44,707 bases of DNA from Streptomyces silaceus (GCF_001419745.1 NZ_LIRJ01000146.1:1-44707); one strand, 5' to 3'; positions 16,491 to 27,045 are shown, counted from the stretch's first letter. Notes: generated from the letters alone by a model not told the origin. Numbers and translations: made by a program.

Positions 16491-16752
16491 GGGGCCCATG
16501 TGGGGGGCGGTGCACCCATGCGGGACGAGCACCCATGCAGGGCGGTGCGCCGTCGAGCCTCTCGTCATCCGGAAGAGCCGCCGCGGAAATCCAGCTGCGC
16601 CGCCCGCCCCCATCGGCTACGGTCCCCCTCATGTCCGGGACCAAGTAACTCCAGGTGCCCCACCCGCCCCGCGGGTCCGTGGCACGGAAGCGACCTGTCT
16701 TCCTCAGCCCCCGCCGCACACCGGCCAGGGGCCGACCTGGAGTGCCCACTTC

Positions 16753-18102
16753 ATGAACACCCCTACGCGGGACCGCCGCGCCCTCAGCCTCGCGCTGCTC
16801 TCCCTCCTCCAGTTCCTCATCGCGATCGACGTCACCGTCGTGAACGTCGCGCTCCCCTCCATCGGCGCCCGCTTCGGCGCCGGAACGGCCTCCCTGTCCT
16901 GGGTCGTCACGGGCTACACGCTCGCCGGCGGCGGCCTGTTGCTCCTCGGCGGGCGGCTGACCGATCTGTTCGGCAGGCGCCGGATGTTCCTGCTCGGCGC
17001 CGTCCTCTTCGGCGCCGCGTCCCTCGCGGCGGGGCTCGCGCCGAACCTGGAGACGCTGATCGCCGCGCGGTTCGCGCAGGGCGTGGGCGAGGCGCTCGCC
17101 TCCCCCGCGGCCATGTCGCTGATCGCGCTCCTCTTCCCCGGACCCGCGGAGCGGGCCAAGGCACTCGGCGTCTGGGGCGCGATCTCCGCGAGCGGTCTCG
17201 TCGTCGGTGTCCTGCTCTCCGGCACCATCGTCCAACTCCTCGACTGGCGGTGGATCTTCGGGGTGAACGTGCCGATCGTGACGGCCGTCGTCGCGCTCGC
17301 TCCCCGGCTGGTGCGCGCCGACGGGCCGCGCGCCTCCGGCGGCCGGCTCGACCTGCCCGGCGCGGCACTGCTCACCGGCGGCCCGCTCGCCCTCGTCCAC
17401 GGCGCGCTGAGCGGATCGGTGGCCTCGCTGCTCGTCGGAGCGGTGCTCCTGGCGGCGTTCGTCGCCGTCGAGGCGCGTACGGACCACCCGCTCGTGCCGC
17501 TCTCCTTCTTCACCCACCGCGCCCGCGCCGTCGCCAACGCCGCGACGATTCCGCTCAGCGCCGGGCTCTCCGCGATGTTCTTCCTGGTCACCCTGTATCT
17601 GCAGGACGTGGTCGGACTCGGCCCGTTCCAGGCCGGGTTGGCGTACCTGCCGTTCTGCGCGGTGCTGCTCATCGCCATCCACTCGGCGTCCTCGCTGATC
17701 GGCACGCTCGGCATGTGGCGCACCGCGCTGGCGGGCCTGCTGCTCACGGCCGCCGGGCTCGGGTGGCTGGCGCGGCTGCCGGACGAGGGCGGCCTGTGGG
17801 TGGACGTGCTGCCGGGGATGCTGGCCGTGGCGGCCGGGATGGGGCTCGGGCTGCTCGCCCTGCAGAACGCGGCGCTGTCCGACGTCACGGAGGCCGACGC
17901 GGGCGCCGCGTCCGGGGTGCAGCGCTCCGTGGACCAGCTCGGCGGTTCGCTGGGCCTCGCGGTCCTGGTGGGCGCGGCGGTCGGCGGCGGCGCGACCCAA
18001 GCGGTCGATTTCCGGGCGGCGTTCGCGTGGGCGGCGGCCGCGGTCCTCGCGGCCGCCGCGGGCGTCGTACTGGCCGCGCCCAGGAAGCGCACGCCGCGCT
18101 GA
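16753..18102 (+). CDS. MFS transporter, DHA2-like drug exporter
   Basis: This membrane exporter of about 449 residues probably couples proton entry to efflux of a small toxic compound or metabolite. The first span (LALLSLLQFLIAIDVTVVNVALP) carries the D-x-T-V-V-N-V-A-L-P signature of DHA2 permeases. Motif A is seen as GGRLTDLFGRRRMFLLG in the loop after span 2, and about twelve further hydrophobic segments follow. The frame is open well upstream, but ATG 16753 is chosen because it begins the conserved protein and GGAG lies 10 bases before it. A hairpin terminator follows the stop. The substrate cannot be inferred. Confidence 0.9.
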   Translation: MNTPTRDRRALSLALLSLLQFLIAIDVTVVNVALPSIGARFGAGTASLSWVVTGYTLAGGGLLLLGGRLTDLFGRRRMFLLGAVLFGAASLAAGLAPNLETLIAARFAQGVGEALASPAAMSLIALLFPGPAERAKALGVWGAISASGLVVGVLLSGTIVQLLDWRWIFGVNVPIVTAVVALAPRLVRADGPRASGGRLDLPGAALLTGGPLALVHGALSGSVASLLVGAVLLAAFVAVEARTDHPLVPLSFFTHRARAVANAATIPLSAGLSAMFFLVTLYLQDVVGLGPFQAGLAYLPFCAVLLIAIHSASSLIGTLGMWRTALAGLLLTAAGLGWLARLPDEGGLWVDVLPGMLAVAAGMGLGLLALQNAALSDVTEADAGAASGVQRSVDQLGGSLGLAVLVGAAVGGGATQAVDFRAAFAWAAAAVLAAAAGVVLAAPRKRTPR

Positions 18103-18130
18103 CCACGCCCGAGAAGCGGCTCGACAACGG

Positions 18131-18163
18131 GATGTCGCCGTGCTTAAGATCCACGGCGACATC
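18131..18163 (+). terminator. Terminator of the MFS gene
   Basis: Perfect 12-bp arms GATGTCGCCGTG and CACGGCGACATC flank a 9-nt loop, 28 bp after the MFS stop and ahead of the VOC gene. Confidence 0.7.
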
Positions 18164-18226
18164 GCGTGTCGGTCACCGGCTGGGTGAGGCATGGAGGTGT
18201 CGGGAGATGCCTTCTGGAGGCATTCC

Positions 18227-18619
18227 TTGTCAGTCGAGTTGAACCACACGATCATCCACGCCCGGGACAACCGGGAGTCCGCCGACTTCTTCGCGGACCT
18301 GCTGGGCCTCGAAATCACCTCGGAATGGGGCCCGTTCGTCGCGGTGGCCCTGAGCAACGGCGTCACGCTGGACTTCGCCGCCATCCCCGCCGAGTCGATC
18401 ACTCCGCAGCACTACGCCTTCCTCGTCTCCGAGGAGGAGTTCGACGCGGCGTACGCGAAGATCGGCGAGCGCGGCATCCCGCACTGGGCCGACCCCCACC
18501 AGAAGCAGCCCGGCGAGATCAACCGCAACGACGGCGGGAAGGGCGTCTACTTCCTGGACCCGTCGGGCCACGCCATGGAGCTGATCACGGTGCCGTACGG
18601 CGGCTGGCCCGCCCCGTAA
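18227..18619 (+). CDS. VOC superfamily (glyoxalase/bleomycin-resistance fold) protein
   Basis: This 130-residue protein is built of paired beta-alpha-beta-beta-beta modules typical of vicinal-oxygen-chelate proteins. It begins ELNHTIIHARDNRESADFFADLLGLE and ends YFLDPSGHAMELITVPYG, the usual metal-ligand positions being the N-terminal His and the C-terminal Glu. I choose TTG 18227, seven bases after GGAGG, because the domain starts right there; an ATG at 18191 would add 12 unrelated residues. Members can be dioxygenases, glyoxalases or antibiotic-binding proteins. The neighbouring exporter could hint at resistance, but that is weak. Confidence 0.85.
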   Translation: MSVELNHTIIHARDNRESADFFADLLGLEITSEWGPFVAVALSNGVTLDFAAIPAESITPQHYAFLVSEEEFDAAYAKIGERGIPHWADPHQKQPGEINRNDGGKGVYFLDPSGHAMELITVPYGGWPAP

Positions 18620-18731
18620 CCGCAATCCCCGAATTTCGGGATACCGGGGTGCGGGGTGCTCCTGGGACCTTCGTCGCAGGAAGTGCGGGACGGTTCCAGA
18701 GCGCAGCCCGCACCCGGACGGGAGAACCGAA

Positions 18732-19514
18732 ATGATGCGATGGACGGCCACACGCGTGTGGCGACCGGTACTCGCCCTCACCCTCGCCGCGGGCGCCTTC
18801 CTGGGCGCCACCGGGCGGGCCCCGGCGGCTGAGGACCGGCAGGACCGGCAGGCCCGGCAGGCGGAGGCGGCGGCGGTCTCCGGGTATCTGAACCTGCACC
18901 AGTGCGCGTACTACGCGAGCAGCCTCGACGACCACTTCAACACCTTCGTGACGCCCAGCGGCGACGGGCGCTACTCCACCGGCACGAAGCACTCCGCGAG
19001 CCCCGACACCACGGCGGCCTGCGGCGCGGGGAACGGCAATCACGTACCCGTCCCGGTCCTGCACGGCGTCAAGGCGCTGGACCTCACCGCCGGGCGCTAC
19101 CTCGACCTCCAGCAGTGCGACTACTACCGGAGCGCGAGCACGGACCGCTTCACCACCCTCGTGACGCCGAGCGGCGACGGACGCTACTCCACGGGCACGA
19201 AGGTCTCGAACACCAAGGAGACCACTCCCACCTGCGGTCCGGGCAACGGCAACCACGTGCCCAACCCCGGTCTCTCGGGCTCCCTGCCCCTGGACCTGAC
19301 CGCGGGCCGCTACCTCAACCTGCACCAGTGCGTGTACTACTCGGAGCGGCTCAAGAGCCACATGACGAGCGTGGTACCGGCGCCGGACAAGCGGTACACA
19401 ACGGGCACGAAGATCTCCGACACCCAGGAGACGAGCCCGACCTGCGGCTCCGGCAACGGCGACTACGTACTCGTCCCGCTGCTGTCGGCCGTGAAGAACA
19501 TCCCTCTGAGCTGA
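18732..19514 (+). CDS. Secreted protein of three 71-residue repeats
   Basis: I do not recognise a named family. The 260-residue product has a signal peptide (MMRWTATRVWRPVLALTLAA, cleavage after APA near residue 32) and a short polar linker (EDRQDRQARQAE). Three tandem repeats follow at residues 52-122, 123-193 and 194-260. Each contains YLxLxQCxYY, then RYxTGTKxS, then CGxGNGxxV. Each repeat has two cysteines (58/97, 129/168, 200/239), so one disulphide per repeat is likely. Repeats 1 and 2 share the identical block VTPSGDGRYSTGTK; repeat 3 has diverged (VPAPDKRYTTGTK). Each unit may be a small beta-rich domain binding a polymer or surface. The ribosome site GGGAG precedes ATG 18732. Its stop abuts the stop of the convergent merR gene. 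Confidence 0.85.
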   Translation: MMRWTATRVWRPVLALTLAAGAFLGATGRAPAAEDRQDRQARQAEAAAVSGYLNLHQCAYYASSLDDHFNTFVTPSGDGRYSTGTKHSASPDTTAACGAGNGNHVPVPVLHGVKALDLTAGRYLDLQQCDYYRSASTDRFTTLVTPSGDGRYSTGTKVSNTKETTPTCGPGNGNHVPNPGLSGSLPLDLTAGRYLNLHQCVYYSERLKSHMTSVVPAPDKRYTTGTKISDTQETSPTCGSGNGDYVLVPLLSAVKNIPLS

Positions 19515-20102
19515 TCACTCGCGGCGACGCGCGCGGTAGGCGCGTTGCCGGCAGGCCTGTGAGCAGTACGTCCGGGGCCGGCCGCCCGATGTCCGCGTGA
19601 CCGGCCCCCGGCAGCCGGGGCAGAGCACCGGACTTTCGTCACCCGCAGGGCGGGCCGCGCGGGCGGCGGTGACGAGGTCGGAGCCCGGGAAGCGCCCGCG
19701 CGGGGTGCGCGCGGCCAGTTCGGCGTCCATGATCGAGCAGCTGCCCGCGATGTCGTCGCTCGTGCAGTTCAAGGCGTGGCGGAGGTATCCCCGGGCCGCC
19801 TCCAACTCCGCGATCGTCCGCTCCAGTCGCACGAGCTGGGCGTCGATGGCCTCCTGCCAGGCGTCCCGTGTGGCCTTCCCCGAGCTGACGACGGCGGCCT
19901 GGTCCAGCGGCATCCGCCCGACCACACAGCACAGATAGGCGAGGCCGAGGCGGCGCAGGTCGGTGTCGCCGTAGAGCCGCTTGCCGCCGTCGCGGGCGGG
20001 CCGGTTGAGCACCCCCTGCCGCTCCCACCACCGCACCGTGGACGGCGCGAGGCCGTACAGGGCCGCCGCGTCGCCGATGAGCACCTCGCTCCGTCGCGCC
20101 AT
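19515..20102 (-). CDS. MerR-family regulator with C-terminal zinc-ribbon-like tail
   Basis: This transcription regulator of about 195 residues has an N-terminal MerR winged helix (EVLIGDAAALYGLAPSTVRWWERQGVL, with the wing KRLYGDTDLRRL). A dimerising coiled coil follows (IDAQLVRLERTIAELEAARGYL). The C-terminus carries CPGCRGPV and TYCSQACRQRAYRARRRE, four cysteines spaced like a small zinc ribbon, which recurs in actinobacterial regulators. The start is uncertain: ATGs at 20102, 20117 and 20138 are in frame, and none has a good ribosome site. It diverges from the flavoprotein gene, with an iron-box-like palindrome 44 bp upstream, so it may regulate that gene. Confidence 0.85.
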   Translation of the reverse strand: MARRSEVLIGDAAALYGLAPSTVRWWERQGVLNRPARDGGKRLYGDTDLRRLGLAYLCCVVGRMPLDQAAVVSSGKATRDAWQEAIDAQLVRLERTIAELEAARGYLRHALNCTSDDIAGSCSIMDAELAARTPRGRFPGSDLVTAARAARPAGDESPVLCPGCRGPVTRTSGGRPRTYCSQACRQRAYRARRRE

Positions 20103-20145
20103 GAACACAGTTGACATCAAGGCGACTTGAGAAGGCAAGGTCTTT

Positions 20146-20161
20146 CTTAGGTAAGCCTAAG
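20146..20161. promoter_or_regulatory. Iron-box-like palindrome between merR and the flavoprotein gene
   Basis: CTTAGGTAAGCCTAAG is a perfect palindrome with a 4-bp centre. Read from 20147, it matches the DtxR/IdeR/DmdR consensus TTAGGTTAGCCTAACCTAA at 13 of 19 positions, including 13 of the first 14. It is 33 bp before the flavoprotein start codon and would block transcription if bound by an iron-loaded repressor. Confidence 0.6.
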
Positions 20162-20193
20162 TAGCCGCGTTCTCGCGGCGGAGGGGTTCGGTC

Positions 20194-21501
20194 ATGGCAG
20201 CAGACGAGTACGTCGAATACGCGGAGTCCGTCGTCATCGGCGCCGGACAACAGGGGTGCGGAGTGGCCGGGGCCCTGCGGGAGCTCGGGCACGAGGCGCT
20301 CGTCCTGGAGCGGGGTGAGATCGGCCAGGCCTGGGCCCACGAGCGGTGGGACAGCCTGCTGGTCGGGAGCGGGAACCGGTCGGTGCGCTTTCCCGGCCGG
20401 GAGTACGACGGCGACGACCCCGACGGGTTCATGTCGGGGCCCGAGCTGGCCCGGCGGCTGCGCCGGTACGTGGAGGATCGCGAGCTGCGGGTGCGCGAGC
20501 ACACGCCCGTCCGGGAGGTGGAGTGCCTGCCGGACGCCTCGGACCACGACGAGGTGAGGTTCAGGACGCGGCTGTCCGCCGGGGGCGTCGTGGAGTCCCG
20601 CAACCTGGTCGTGGCGGTGGGCGGCTACGCGGCGCCCCGCACCCCCGCCCTCGCCGCCGATGTCGCCCCGTCCGTCCACCAGTTGCACTCCCGCTACTAC
20701 CGCAATCCCGCGGCCCTGCCGGACGGGGCGGTGCTCGTGGTCGGGGCGGGCATCAGCGGCCAGCAGATCGCGCACGAGCTGGCGGGCGCCGGGCGGCGCA
20801 CCTTCCTGTCGGTCGGGCGGCATCGCGCGTGGCCGCGCCACTACCGCGGCCGCGGCCTCCTCGAATGGCTGTCGGCGCTCTCCCTGTACGACGACTTCGG
20901 GACCGTGGGCGGCGACGGCGGCCTCGTCCTGCCCGGCCTGCCGGTGACCGCCGTGCGGGACAAGCGCGAGGACCTGAACGTCGGCACCCTGGCCGCGCAG
21001 GGCGTCACCCTGGTCGGCTCCGTGCGTGCGGCCGACGGCCGCACGCTCCACCTCAAGGACAACGTCGTCGCCGTCGCCGAGGAGTCCGCCCGCTCCTTCC
21101 GGCACGCCGTCGACATGATCGACGACCGCATCCGCCGGCGGGGCTTCGTGGCCCCGGAGGAGGAACCCGCCCCCCGGGTGCCCATGGAGCACGTCGCCGG
21201 CTTCGGCGAGCGGCTCGACCTGGCGCAGCACGGCATCACGTCGATCGTCTGGTGCACCGGATTCGGTCCCGACTACCGCATCCTGCCGCGGCACGTGCTC
21301 GACGCGAACGGGGCACCGGTCCAGGAGAGAGGTCTCCTCGGGGCGCTCCCCGGCCTGTACTACGCCGGGCTCCCGGACGGGAACTACGTGGTCCCGGTGG
21401 GCATCGCGGCCAACGTGGAGAACGGGCGGTTCCTCGCCCGCCTGATCCACGTCGACCACGTCATGCGCTCGGGCTCGTCGACGTCACTGGTCACGGCGTG
21501 A
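20194..21501 (+). CDS. Flavin-containing monooxygenase-like FAD/NAD(P)-binding oxidoreductase
   Basis: This 435-residue flavoprotein resembles group B monooxygenases (CzcO/TrkA-like). The FAD-binding Rossmann motif VIGAGQQGCGVAG is at about residues 14-26, and a second dinucleotide-binding motif (VLVVGAGISGQQIAHELAG), for NADPH, is near 182-200. C-terminal ITSIVWCTGFGPDY resembles the ATG-like motif of this class. ATG 20194 follows GGAGGGG by eight bases. The substrate is unknown. The iron-box-like operator immediately upstream suggests iron-dependent control, as for siderophore N-hydroxylases, but no siderophore biosynthesis genes are nearby. A bidirectional terminator separates it from aconitase. 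Confidence 0.85.
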   Translation: MAADEYVEYAESVVIGAGQQGCGVAGALRELGHEALVLERGEIGQAWAHERWDSLLVGSGNRSVRFPGREYDGDDPDGFMSGPELARRLRRYVEDRELRVREHTPVREVECLPDASDHDEVRFRTRLSAGGVVESRNLVVAVGGYAAPRTPALAADVAPSVHQLHSRYYRNPAALPDGAVLVVGAGISGQQIAHELAGAGRRTFLSVGRHRAWPRHYRGRGLLEWLSALSLYDDFGTVGGDGGLVLPGLPVTAVRDKREDLNVGTLAAQGVTLVGSVRAADGRTLHLKDNVVAVAEESARSFRHAVDMIDDRIRRRGFVAPEEEPAPRVPMEHVAGFGERLDLAQHGITSIVWCTGFGPDYRILPRHVLDANGAPVQERGLLGALPGLYYAGLPDGNYVVPVGIAANVENGRFLARLIHVDHVMRSGSSTSLVTA

Positions 21502-21555
21502 GGACCGCCGCCGCATGAGCCCGCCCCCGTGAGCGCCACCGCGTGAGAACGCGAC

Positions 21556-21595
21556 GAGGGTCGTACCCCCGGACACGTCCGGGGGTACGACCCTC
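21556..21595. terminator. Bidirectional terminator between flavoprotein gene and aconitase
   Basis: Perfect 19-bp arms (21556-21574 and 21577-21595, starting GAGGGTCGTACCCCCGGAC) meet almost without a loop. It lies between two convergent genes and should stop transcription both ways. Confidence 0.85.
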
Positions 21596-21614
21596 AACTG
21601 CCCTGCCCGACCGC

Positions 21615-24429
<2,815 letters not shown>

Positions 24430-24456
24430 TGGCGGCTACTGGTGCGCCTCGGCAGA

Positions 24457-24474
24457 TATCTCGATGTCGAGATA
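24457..24474. promoter_or_regulatory. 18-bp palindrome upstream of aconitase
   Basis: TATCTCGATGTCGAGATA is a perfect palindrome (8-bp arms, 2-bp centre), 128-145 bp before the aconitase start and 12 bp outside the methyltransferase stop. Its size and AT-ended arms suit a MarR-type dimer such as TamR. The inner ATCTC-N6-GAGAT, plus the following AACC, recurs exactly before the HTH-MurA gene at 31222-31241. Confidence 0.6.
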
Positions 24475-24485
24475 ACCCTAGTACA

Positions 24486-25352
24486 TCACCCATGGGTACG
24501 ACGAGGCGTGTCCGCATGCCCTGGGTCACGCCGCGCTTCCGCGCGCCCGCCGCCGTCCGTCGCCCGTGCCGTGACCGCGATCGTCGCGTAACGCGCCGCG
24601 AAGGTGCCGCCCAGCGTGTCGACGGCGGCGCCGACCGCGGCCAGGACCTCGGCCCGCCTCTCCGCCGGGAGGCGGGTGAGCGAGCCCTGGGTCGGCAGCT
24701 GGTCCAGCCACGCGTCCCGCGTGTACGTCCACTCCCAGGCGAAGCGCCACTCCTGCGGCGCGTCGAGTCCGTCCGCGCGCCGCATGCCGTCGGCCGCCAG
24801 GTCGAGCAGGGGCCGGTACCCCTCCTCGGCCTTTCCCGGCGCCGCCGACACCGCCATCGGGGAGTCGGGCGCCACGCGGCGGTAGGCCTCGGCGAAGGCC
24901 GCCGTCACGGCGGGCGGCAGCTCGGGGGCGTTCCAGAACACCGCGAGGCGGCCGCCGGGGCGCAGGACGCGGGCGGCCTTCGCGGCGCCCGCGACCGGGT
25001 CGACCCAGTGCCAGGCCTGACCGGCCGCCACGACGTCGTACCGCCGGCCCGCCGGGTCCCAGTCCTCGAACGTGGCGACCTCGGACGTGATCCCGAGCCG
25101 GCCCGCCTCCTGGGCCATGCGCGCGTCGGGCTCGACCCCGAGGACCTCGCAGCCGGCCGCCCGGAACCTCCGGGCCGCGATGCCCGTGCCGCAGCCGACG
25201 TCGAGGACGGCGGGCGCGCCGCCGTCGACGATCCGGTCCACCAGGGCTTCGGGGTAGCGGGGCCTGGCACGGTCGTAGCGCTCGGCGTCGACACCGAAGG
25301 ACTCGGCGACCTGACGGTGCCGGTGGGGCTCGTTCCGCGAGATAGTGGGCAT
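24486..25352 (-). CDS. Class I SAM-dependent methyltransferase
   Basis: This 288-residue methyltransferase shows SAM-binding motif I as VLDVGCGTGIAARRF near residue 49, the acidic end of strand 2 (VLGVEPD), and motif IV/post-motif features YDVVAAGQAWHWVD and VLRPGGRLAVFW. It belongs to the methyltransferase type 11/25 superfamily; the methyl acceptor is unknown. I choose ATG 25352, just before the conserved SFGVDAERYDRARPRYP; an in-frame start 36 bp upstream exists. The chosen ATG lies inside a 39-bp perfect inverted repeat, leaving no ribosome site, so a leaderless transcript is likely. It diverges from a tetR gene, its probable regulator. It does not look like a trans-aconitate methyltransferase, despite sitting by aconitase. 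Confidence 0.87.
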   Translation of the reverse strand: MPTISRNEPHRHRQVAESFGVDAERYDRARPRYPEALVDRIVDGGAPAVLDVGCGTGIAARRFRAAGCEVLGVEPDARMAQEAGRLGITSEVATFEDWDPAGRRYDVVAAGQAWHWVDPVAGAAKAARVLRPGGRLAVFWNAPELPPAVTAAFAEAYRRVAPDSPMAVSAAPGKAEEGYRPLLDLAADGMRRADGLDAPQEWRFAWEWTYTRDAWLDQLPTQGSLTRLPAERRAEVLAAVGAAVDTLGGTFAARYATIAVTARATDGGGRAEARRDPGHADTPRRTHG

Positions 25353-25382
25353 GCGCCCACTCTGAGTGGGCGCATGCCCACT
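25344..25382. promoter_or_regulatory. 39-bp perfect inverted repeat, probable TetR operator
   Basis: AGTGGGCATGCGCCCACT, then CTG, then AGTGGGCGCATGCCCACT form an 18-3-18 perfect inverted repeat. Each arm is itself nearly palindromic, so there are four AGTGGGC-type half-sites, enough for two repressor dimers. It overlaps the start codon of the methyltransferase gene and ends 62 bp before the divergent tetR start. Confidence 0.8.
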
Positions 25383-25444
25383 CGTCAACCGATGCGTGGG
25401 AACTACGGAAGAAGGGCGGGACGTACGTGCCGACAGGAGTGGCC

Positions 25445-26023
25445 ATGCGCGACGTGCGCGAGCAGCTTTTCGACGCGGCCGAGCGAGTGCTGCTGCGGGA
25501 CGGACCGAACGCGCTGACCAGCCGCGCCGTCACCACGGAGGCGGGCTGCGCCAAGGGGGTGCTGCACCGGCACTTCGCCGATGTCGACGCGTTCCTCGAA
25601 GAGCTGGTGACCGACCGGATCGGCCGCGTCGGCGAGCGGGGCGCCGCGCTGCGCGCCGCCGCGGGGACGGGCACGGTGCCGGACCGGGTGGCCGACGCCC
25701 TGACGGAGCTGTTCGGCTCGGTCGCCCTGGCGATCCTCGGCCTGGTCACCGCGCGGGACACGCTGCGGGCACGGCTGCGGGCGACGACGCCGACCGGCCT
25801 GCCCGTCCTGACGGAGGCCGGCGTGGAACTCGCCGCCTACCTCACGGCGGAACGCGACCTGGGCCGCCTGACCCCGGACGCCGACGTCGACACACTGGCG
25901 CTCACGCTGATCGGCACCGGCCACCTGCTCTTCGCGGGCCACGAGGGCACGCGGCCACCGGCGGAGGAGCTCCACAGGGTCGTGGACGCGGTGCTCGCGG
26001 GGGTGGTGACAGGAGAGGGGTGA
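25445..26023 (+). CDS. TetR-family transcriptional regulator
   Basis: This 192-residue regulator has a TetR-type N-terminal helix-turn-helix: EQLFDAAERVLLRDGPNALTSRAVTTEAGCAKGVLHRHFADVDAFLEEL. The ligand-binding part is alpha-helical and not family-specific. ATG 25445 is chosen because AGGAG lies six bases upstream; a GTG at 25427 is also open. The divergent methyltransferase gene and the large inverted repeat between them suggest it represses that gene and itself. It converges on the sigma factor gene with a 35-bp gap. Confidence 0.9.
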   Translation: MRDVREQLFDAAERVLLRDGPNALTSRAVTTEAGCAKGVLHRHFADVDAFLEELVTDRIGRVGERGAALRAAAGTGTVPDRVADALTELFGSVALAILGLVTARDTLRARLRATTPTGLPVLTEAGVELAAYLTAERDLGRLTPDADVDTLALTLIGTGHLLFAGHEGTRPPAEELHRVVDAVLAGVVTGEG

Positions 26024-26058
26024 GGAGCGGCGCGCCGCGCGCCTCGGCGGCCCGCTCC

Positions 26059-26958
26059 TCACTCCGCTCCGGGAGCCCCCGCCAGCACCGCCACCTCCAG
26101 CGTCCGGAGCCGTACCCGGTCGGCGATCACCTCGTACGCGGCCACGCGGCCGGCCTCGACCGTGATGCGCAGCGCGAGCCGCAGGTGGCCGCGGGGGGCG
26201 ACGACCACGCCCACCGTGCCGTCGACGAGCGCCGCCTGCGCGTAGCGGGCGTTGCGTCGCAGGAGCACGGTCTCCTCCGCCACCGCCCGCGCGCCGCGGA
26301 TCTCGGCCGCCCGGCCGGCCGGGAGCGCGGAGAGGTCGGCCGTGCGGACGACGTCGGGCGCGAGGACGGTGAGCAGCGCCGCCAGGTCGCCACTGCGGGC
26401 GGCGGCGAGGAAGGCCTCGACGACGCGCCGGTGCTCGGCGAGTTCGGGGGCGGCGACGCGGGGCGTGCCCCGCACCTTGTGGCGGGCGCGGCTCGCGAGC
26501 TTCTTCGTGGTGACGGGGGTGCGCTCGACGATGGGCGCGATCTCGGTGAACGGCACGGCGAACAGGTCGTGCAGCACGAACGCGACCCGCTCGGCGGGCC
26601 CCAGCGCATCGAGCACCACGAGCAGCGCCCGCCCCACCGAGTCGGCGAGCACGACCTCGTCCTCCGGGACGCCCTCACCACCGGACTCCCGTGTCTGGTC
26701 GGGCAGTTCGTCTCCCGCGGCCTCCTCGTGCCGGGACGCCGCGGAGCGGAGCATGTCCAGGCAGATCCGGGAGACGACGGTGCGCAGCCACGCGGTGAGG
26801 TTCTCGATGCCGTCGGCGTCGGACCGGCTGAGCCGCAACCAGGTCTCCTGGACGGCGTCGTCGGCGTCGCTCAGCGAGCCGAGCAGCCGAAAGGCGACGC
26901 CCCGCAGCTGCCCCCGCTGCCCCTCGAACCGCTCCGCCAGCAACTCCTGCCCGTCCAT
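26059..26958 (-). CDS. ECF sigma factor with SnoaL-like C-terminal domain (SigJ type)
   Basis: This 299-residue extracytoplasmic-function sigma factor has region 2 at about residues 8-75 (GVAFRLLGSLSDADDAVQETWLRL) and region 4 at about 108-160 (ALGPAERVAFVLHDLFAVPFTEIAPIV). An extra C-terminal domain of about 120 residues (VEAFLAAARSGDLAALLTVLAPDVV) resembles SnoaL/NTF2 folds. Sigma factors of this build usually lack an anti-sigma gene and are controlled by the fused domain; none is adjacent here. I do not see the linker and tail motifs of ECF41, so it fits the SigJ-like groups better. ATG 26958 follows AAAGGTG. It diverges from the OYE-like gene, a possible target. Confidence 0.9.
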   Translation of the reverse strand: MDGQELLAERFEGQRGQLRGVAFRLLGSLSDADDAVQETWLRLSRSDADGIENLTAWLRTVVSRICLDMLRSAASRHEEAAGDELPDQTRESGGEGVPEDEVVLADSVGRALLVVLDALGPAERVAFVLHDLFAVPFTEIAPIVERTPVTTKKLASRARHKVRGTPRVAAPELAEHRRVVEAFLAAARSGDLAALLTVLAPDVVRTADLSALPAGRAAEIRGARAVAEETVLLRRNARYAQAALVDGTVGVVVAPRGHLRLALRITVEAGRVAAYEVIADRVRLRTLEVAVLAGAPGAE

Positions 26959-27045
26959 CGGTCACCTTTCCCCGTCACGCGTCGTCGCCTCCGTGTCCCC
27001 CGCGGCCGAGCCGCCGCGACACTAACGCGCCGAAGGAGAACCGCC

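Larger units (their letters stand above)
16285..16752. other. 468-bp divergent region, protease / MFS gene
   Basis: This gap contains a perfect 16-bp palindrome (16336-16351) near the protease start and a 22-bp tandem repeat array (16434-16490). A TACGGT -10-like hexamer at 16618-16623, seven bases before an ATG, could be a promoter for the MFS side. No further gene is supported. Confidence 0.55.

Noticed and set aside
16434..16540. A CRISPR-like array
   Set aside because: The units abut without spacers, there are fewer than three full copies, and no cas genes are present.
16631..16648. A five-codon leaderless reading frame (MSGTK) after a TACGGT hexamer upstream of the MFS gene
   Set aside because: A TANNNT-N7-ATG arrangement is suggestive, but so short a frame arises easily by chance and nothing else supports it.
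18625..18649. A terminator after the VOC gene
   Set aside because: Only a 5-bp stem with a bulge or a competing CCCCG/CGGGG pairing can form, too weak to list.
24486..25352. A trans-aconitate methyltransferase, because of the adjacent aconitase gene
   Set aside because: The protein reads as a general type 11/25 methyltransferase and lacks the N-terminal features I associate with Tam.
26059..26958. An ECF41 sigma factor
   Set aside because: The WLPEP-type linker motif and DGGGK-type tail motif of ECF41 are not seen, and no COE-type target gene is adjacent.
25366..27045. A 560-residue upstream extension of the OYE-like gene
   Set aside because: It crosses the tetR and sigma factor genes in other frames; AAGGAGAA and the conserved N-terminus define ATG 27046.
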